Shown: in pieces, positions 57,991 to 64,000 of the stretch
Layout: each line of letters opens with the position of its first letter
How positions within the stretch are numbered: position 1 is the stretch's first letter
Source: Dallia pectoralis
Lineage: Eukaryota > Chordata > Actinopteri > Esociformes > Umbridae
Length of the DNA: 64,000 nucleotides
Assembly (NCBI GenBank): GCA_029465975.1
Contig: CM055742.1
Coordinates: 10,444,408-10,508,407, forward strand
Reading direction: 5' to 3'
Program-made: the position numbers and the translations under genes
The notes under the pieces: model-generated
Database searches by the model: none
What the model was told of the DNA's origin: nothing
Seen by the model: the letters and a program-made list of their open reading frames with translations, nothing else

Positions 57991-60220
57991 GCTCAACCCC
58001 CGTGATCAGACACGGACCCAAGCGAAGCCGGGGACGCCGCAGACGGAGAGACCGAGATGCTCACATTAGCGAGTCATTGTTCTGAGCCCGGAGAAAGCAG
58101 ACATCAAGTGAGATCGGTACACAAACACTGCGACGCTTGTTGGCTTTATCAAAGGGCCCTACAGAACGAGGAGAATGCGTGGAGGGGGCACAGTACAAGC
58201 GCATAATACCACCATTGAGCACTCATGTGATTCGCTGCATGCATAATCGAGGAATGATTGAATGAATGACTGGCCGTTACACAGTGACAGTGTCTGTCTA
58301 TCAGATTGCATTAGACATCGCAGATGACAGATAATATACTTCTGAACTTCCATCCGCGTTTTAAACACGGTTCCAATCGTGCCGTACAGATATCGCAAAA
58401 GCCTTATTTATTTAGGTCTCTGTGAGCAAATTAGGCTTAGTATATATTGGTAAAATGCTAAAACGAATATCATGTTGTATTGGTATTACCATCTTAATTC
58501 GTTGGGTTAAATTCCAGTTTGCTTATTTTATTTCTGACACATCACCCCAAAAGCTCAAACATCGCCCCAGCATGGGAAGCTAACGACCAACGTTAGCCAG
58601 CAGCTACTTCTTCCTACATTAAGCTATGGCAATATCCCAAACAATTCACATCTTTATTCAGCACCATTCCTCAGTACTACTGATATTCCTGTATTTTTTT
58701 TTGAAAAAATAACAATAAATATAATAAAGTGAACAATAGGGAACGTTCTTACAGATTGTACTATCTATAATATATGAACTGTGACTATGGGCAAACGAAA
58801 CGGTAAACCAATTACAAACTGTCTTGAAAGTAAGGGGAACCCACAAGAAACACCCCCTAGTCCCCCAGGAACCAGGCGAAGGCCACTTCCTTTGATTTAA
58901 TATTTGTTTTTCCTGGTAGCTATACTGCTCATTCCTTTCCTCGCCTCCGATTGTGTTCAAGCCATGTGGAAAAAGCTGAAGACACAAGCAACAGGGCAGC
59001 CAAGTAAAATAGTGACTTCCAGGCACCGTCCGTTTCAAGGGAAATTAAACAATGGGTCGACATCGGCAAAAAAAACCTAAAGAGAATACGGAAAAACAGA
59101 CCATAATAATAAAAGACATATTGTTATCGGTGTTCCCATTCAAGTTCAGTTGCGAAACAAAAAAATATTTCAAATCCAGAATAATGGGTCATGTTAACAC
59201 TAGAATAACAGGTCATATTTTGAACTGGACAGGTCATTTTTGCGACATTTTTAATAAGACATAGATGTTTAGCCGTTGTTTTGTCATTCAGTCGAGAGTT
59301 ACAAGCATAGAAAAATATTCTGTGGACCATCTTAACAATTTTCCAGATCTCAGAGTGTCGCTAATGCAGTTTTGTTTAGATGTGACTGGCAAGTTTCAAT
59401 GGCATTGAAGTCTATGCTGTTGCTTGTGACACTACATCTTATCCAACAGACAAGCAGCATAATCTGATTAGGAGCTTTAGCTGCTTTACAACCATGCTTT
59501 ACTACCAACAACAGTGGGAAATTAAATCAAGAGGAATGCAAATAAAACCTAAAAAGACAGTAGAGGGAAGAATGTGGCACAGTGTGTGGTGTTTGTTTTT
59601 TACCCCTAGCAGTAGACCATATTTGCCTGGTCAATATGCCACATTGTCTGGTCACAACCCAATATATTTGCCATCTACCTTCCCTGCACAGTTCACACAT
59701 TCTTTCCCCAGGGAGACATTAGAATTCAACGCATTTACTCTCACCCAAAGCTGGTCAATACATGGTTAAAAATGGCCCCTACCAGAAAACTGTGCCCAGT
59801 CGAATAAATTAATGTTCTGATAAAAACAAACTGGACACAAAGTAAAGATACATTCACTCTGGTATAGCTTCTTATCTTGTTGAGGATTAATAAAAAAGCA
59901 AACTAACTAACAAACTAACCTGTATTCGGTGGGGAGACATTTCATTTTGTTATGTTTGCATTAACAACGTGAATAAATTGTCTAAACATGTTTTTTCATC
60001 AGAATAACACAATTCAGAATGTCAATCAGCACTAAAACTCCAGTTAATATTTATCGAAAGCAATCAATAAACAAATCATCAAGTCGCTACAATATACATT
60101 TTAAAGATCATTTAACTTACCCATCTCACACTCTATCTCCTCACTATTTTATGATGTCCAACAGGGTTCTCGGGTTTGTAGATGATCACAATACTTCTCT
60201 CGATAAAGTCAAGTCCAGTC
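57991..60220. other. upstream flank, no gene seen
   Basis: AT-rich sequence without recognisable exons or repeat families. Confidence 0.5.
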
Positions 60221-60223
60221 AAA

Positions 60224-60542
60224 TGTGGGGAGCGCACAGGCAACGGGTCCTTATGACGTCACAGCAATCTCTCTGGAGTGCACAGGCAAAGGGTCCTTGT
60301 GACGTCACAGCAATCTCTCCGGAGTGCACAGGCAAAGGGTCCTTGTGACGTCACAGCAATCTCTCCGGAGTGCACAGGCAAAGGGTCCTTGTGACGTCAC
60401 AGCAATCTCTCCGGAGCGCACAGGCAAAGGGTCCTTGTGACGTCACAACAATCTCTCCGGAGCGCACAGGCAAAGGGTCCTTGTGACGTCACAACAATCT
60501 CTCCGGAGCGCACAGGCAAAGGGTCCTTGTGACGTCACAACA
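60224..60542. repeat. 46 bp minisatellite with a CRE palindrome in each unit
   Basis: Seven units of 46 bp. Each holds the full cAMP-response palindrome tgacgtca, at 60254, 60300, 60346, 60392, 60438, 60484 and 60530, in the context gtccttgtgacgtcaca. Units differ at only a few positions. Confidence 0.95.
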
Positions 60543-62980
60543 AGACTGTCAGTTCTAGAAGGTTTGTGTGAAAATTTAAGAAAAAAACCCACAGAGACTG
60601 CAATTGAATATTAAGATGCCAAGGCCAATGCTCCGGGGCCGGGCAAGAGTCATTAATTAAGGTATGAATGTTATATGTGAATCTTAATTCACTAGACTAG
60701 GGGGAAAACGAAATAACTTTAGGGGCACAAATACTCGATGATTACAGAATATAATGTAGGCCAACATAATGTCAAAAGTACATTAAATGTAGGCTAAAGA
60801 TTCAAGACTGAGAGAGGACAATATTTCAACATATGGGCTTTGCCCCTTTTGCCAGATTTGTGAATTCAGGCCAGAAATTAAATTGACATAATGAATCACT
60901 GGGGAATTATTAAGTTATAAATTGAGGGTGCTCAATAAATCAATAGCAATCCTAGCTAGTCTATGTCAGTCAATTGCATAAACAATGTTCATTCATTTCT
61001 GTCCCAATTATTACTTATTACAAGGTTATCCAGGCTGGTCTTACTAAAATAACCTGTTAGTCTCGGAAATAAATATATTGATGAGGTGCAACTTGTTCGA
61101 ACCTCCATATCATAAGCAGTCGTTAATATAGATAATACAAAGAACTTGTTTCTGCAGAGACTGGACACCTTTCATACTACCTGCTGAACCAGGAAGCAGC
61201 ACCAGCACACGCGCTCGAGGTGACCACATTTTCAAACAACAACCAAAACAGGCACTATGCCTTTTTGCACCTTATCTTGTTCATATAATCTCAGTGCATC
61301 TTGCTTGTGAGGTTGTAGCAATGTGGCTTTACCCCGTTCCTTGTTCCTGGAATAGACTTAGTGATGGGTGCGATGTGTTTATACACTGAATTATACAATT
61401 ATTTTGTCAATTTCTTTCTGAATGCACGACAAGCAGTATTTTTTTTAGTAACGCACGCATCACATTACTTTAAATATGAATTAATATCTAACAGGAGACA
61501 GAACGTTGCAGTCTAGTGGTCCACATCTTTTGGGCAAGTAAACATGTAAGAATGTATCTGGTAGCCTACTAATACTCAAATATCCCTGAAAGAGTACTTT
61601 AATAACCGTAGTTGCTCCAATGTTGTTATAAATATATGTGTAGTAGTGAACTCGTACTCGGGCGGCATTCATGCCCGGCAGATTATTTCCCTGTAAATAA
61701 TCCAATCACTGCCTGAATACGGTAACAAGCACCGATAGATGCATAGCTAATATTCACTAGTTGTTCACATTACATATGCATAGGCTACTTATTTTTATTG
61801 GTAATAATTTAGAGCTCCAAATTACATTACCCCAGTCGCTTCTCTTTCAACATGCACACGCAACGCTCACATGCATGCATGTATACATGCTAGATTATAA
61901 AACCACAATATTTCATGAAAAAGGCTTATCAGCTATTCCTGCATTGAACATAGTTCAACATTGCATACGGTCATGTGATTGCAAATGCCTGTGTCTCAAC
62001 CCTAAATAAAGGCTACACTAAGGTTAGTAGCCTACATGTTGATTCATAGCCATGTTATTCCATAGGAGTGTCATTTTCTTTTCACAAGCCTTTCTCTGAC
62101 TTCACAGGCTCACATTTGCGCTCAGTATTTCATTAATGTCCCTAAACACACCCTTTTCTCACTATAGGTAGACTAGAGTATTGCTGCCATCTGCTGGTGA
62201 TGTCAGGTAGGGCTTAATCATATCTGTAACAGCCTATGGAAGTCTCCCAATTTGGGTTTCTATTTGGTGCATTCAGCTGTCGATACGATTCAAATATATC
62301 TTTCACATTTTTTGCTCACAAATACGGACATATACTTTACTGTCAACTGAGAAATATCGGATTCATGTACTTATTATTTATTTATTATTTGTAATTTCGG
62401 AAAAACTTCGAGTGAGCTATAAATTACCAAGGATCGTTACATCACGAATATTGGTACAGTCCAGCAATCCCTATTGATAGTTTAAGTATAATATTGTATT
62501 AAAACATTTTATTCTAGAACGAAAACATTTTTTTTTGGTTACCGATAACTACACGGACTGGAGTTTCTCAGATAATAACAATTGGACCACGTGTGTTAAC
62601 TCGGAATATATGACAGGACATCCTTTAGATTGGACTCCAATATGCCATAGATATATAGATTACAGTATCTACAGTATTGTGTATGGGCATCACTCACACG
62701 GGCAGCATACCTTTAACACGGAAACTGACGTATGATATATGTATGATTGACACACGACACAGCCAATGGGACGTCAGGAAACCGATGAACGCGTCTTAAA
62801 CTGGTGCCCTGGAGGAGCCAATCGTGGCAGGCCAAATTGATGCCTCGTTGTCTCTCGATTTCAGCACCACTTAGCTGTCCACTGACAGAACCACGGAAGG
62901 TAAGACAACTCAAGATTCACACTTCCTTATTGTATTTTACATTTTTAAACGTTCCTACTATATATTCCTACTATAATTTT
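60543..62980. other. upstream flank, no gene seen
   Basis: AT-rich sequence with no recognisable coding exon. A plus-strand donor-like site at about 62900 (cggaaggtaaga) has no identifiable exon around it. Confidence 0.5.
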
Positions 62981-63098
62981 AGACATAAAAACACATGTTG
63001 TGGTTTTTTAGCTCATTAATAAACAGTCAGGTTAATTGTAGACATATACACATATGTTGTGGTTTTTTAGCTCATTAATAAACAGTCAGGTTAATTGT
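62981..63098. repeat. 59 bp tandem duplication
   Basis: Two copies of a 59 bp segment (62981-63039 and 63040-63098) with the shared core gttgtggttttttagctcat; differences are confined to the first dozen or so bases. Confidence 0.92.
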
Positions 63099-63647
63099 GT
63101 AATTGTGTTTTACACACAATAAGCTGAATTATTATTTGGGTAGTTGCAGATGAATGCCAAATGAATTCAATCCATGTTGACCTTTCAGTTATTTGGCTTA
63201 GGCCCCTGTCCGAGCAACTTAAGGGTACGTGTGTAGAGGACAGATTTGAAGAAGCAGTGAATGAATTTGATTATCATCATCTTGATTTGTGTGTTATTTG
63301 CATTAGGAACACCAATAAGCCTTTGACGTTGTTTATTGATTAGAAACCTTCTAAAACTGTCATGACCGTGTTTCATTCTATCTCATAGTCATGTTATTGT
63401 GATGACTTGACTTCATATATGTATCTTGAGCAGAATATATAATACTTGGGGAATTTATAAAGGGGGGCAGGGATTTAAAGTAGAATACTACTTCCATATT
63501 AGTGCTCGTCTTATGAAGGCTTTGTGGCACAACGACACAACCCAGCAATAGAAACAGCATTTAACTCAATTAAGTATTTATCAATGATATAAGGAATAAA
63601 AACTCAAAAGTGCCAGCACCAGTTTACGAAATGAAAACAGTGTTGAG

Positions 63648-64000
63648 TTCATGGGCATGTCCTTACAATCATAACATTCACCAGTGTAACCACTTGTCAT
63701 TACACACTCGTCTGTGCATGGGCATGTCCTTACAATCATAACATTCACCAGTGTAACCACTTGTCATTACACACTCGTCTGTGCATGGGCATGTCCTTAC
63801 AATCATAACATTCACCAGTGTAACCACTTGTCATTACACACTCGTCTGTGCATGGGCATGTCCTTACAATCATAACATTCACCAGTGTAACCACTTGTCA
63901 TTACACACTCGTCTGTGCATGGGCATGTCCTTACAATCATAACATTCACCAGTGTAACCACTTGTCATTACACACTCGTCTGTGCATGGGCATGTCCTTA
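63648..64000. repeat. 67 bp minisatellite running off the window
   Basis: Units of 67 bp start with atgggcatgtccttacaatc at 63651, 63718, 63785, 63852, 63919 and 63986. The copies look identical and the array continues past the window end. Confidence 0.95.

Noticed and set aside
57298..58005. 235-codon plus and 215-codon minus frames over the 24 bp repeats
   Set aside because: Open on both strands due to unit length of 24; no recognisable protein.
59185..59240. Three GGTCA-type half-sites near 59.2 kb
   Set aside because: Spacing is over 20 bp and irregular, and such hexamers are common; much weaker than the cluster at 22.0 kb.
62804..62903. Possible plus-strand exon with donor cggaaggtaaga
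   Set aside because: No matching acceptor, reading frame or homology; a donor-like word alone is expected by chance.

Overview
The window looks like nuclear DNA of a ray-finned fish, non-coding for more than 95 percent of its length. Evidence: one vertebrate gene with short exons and long introns, Tc1/mariner copies of the type common in salmonid, pike and other teleost genomes, other fish-type DNA transposons, and an extreme load of mini- and microsatellites. A salmoniform or esociform fish would fit, but I cannot fix the species.

The one convincing host gene is gpm6a (neuronal membrane glycoprotein M6-A, proteolipid/DM20 family), complete on the minus strand from the start codon at 40492-40490 to the stop at 1011-1009. 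Seven coding exons, all with GT/AG borders and compatible phases, give a 278-residue protein: exon 1 at 40456-40492, then, after a 31.5 kb intron, exon 2 at 8770-8962, exon 3 at 4738-4894, exon 4 at 4041-4194, exon 5 at 3857-3933, exon 6 at 3221-3286 and exon 7 at 1009-1161. A CpG-rich 5' leader/promoter lies above 40492. Bases 1-1008 are 3' UTR or downstream sequence, and 41-64 kb is upstream flank in which I see no second gene.

Mobile DNA. Intron 2 holds a 1.7 kb unit with terminal inverted repeats that carries a broken gene for a P2X7 C-terminal (ballast-like) domain, followed by a decayed Tc1-like transposon. Intron 1 holds a 396 bp hAT-type non-autonomous element with an 8 bp target duplication, a nested pair of elements at 15957-19316, a Tc1 fragment at 28.0-28.4 kb and degenerate interspersed repeats at 34-36 kb. 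Upstream of the gene are a 244 bp foldback element with a telomere-like core and a 10 bp flanking duplication (41322-41565) and a solo Tc1-type inverted repeat (46.8 kb).

Tandem repeats. About twenty minisatellites with units of 10 to 67 bp occupy about 10 kb in all. The largest are a 22 bp array at 36.56-38.00 kb, a 13 bp array at 45.11-46.73 kb and a 17 bp array at 49.14-50.25 kb. They create long open frames on both strands that are not genes. Some carry transcription-factor-like motifs in every unit (CRE at 60.25-60.54 kb, AP-1 at 29.6-29.8 kb); separately, a cluster of nuclear-receptor half-sites lies near 22.0 kb.
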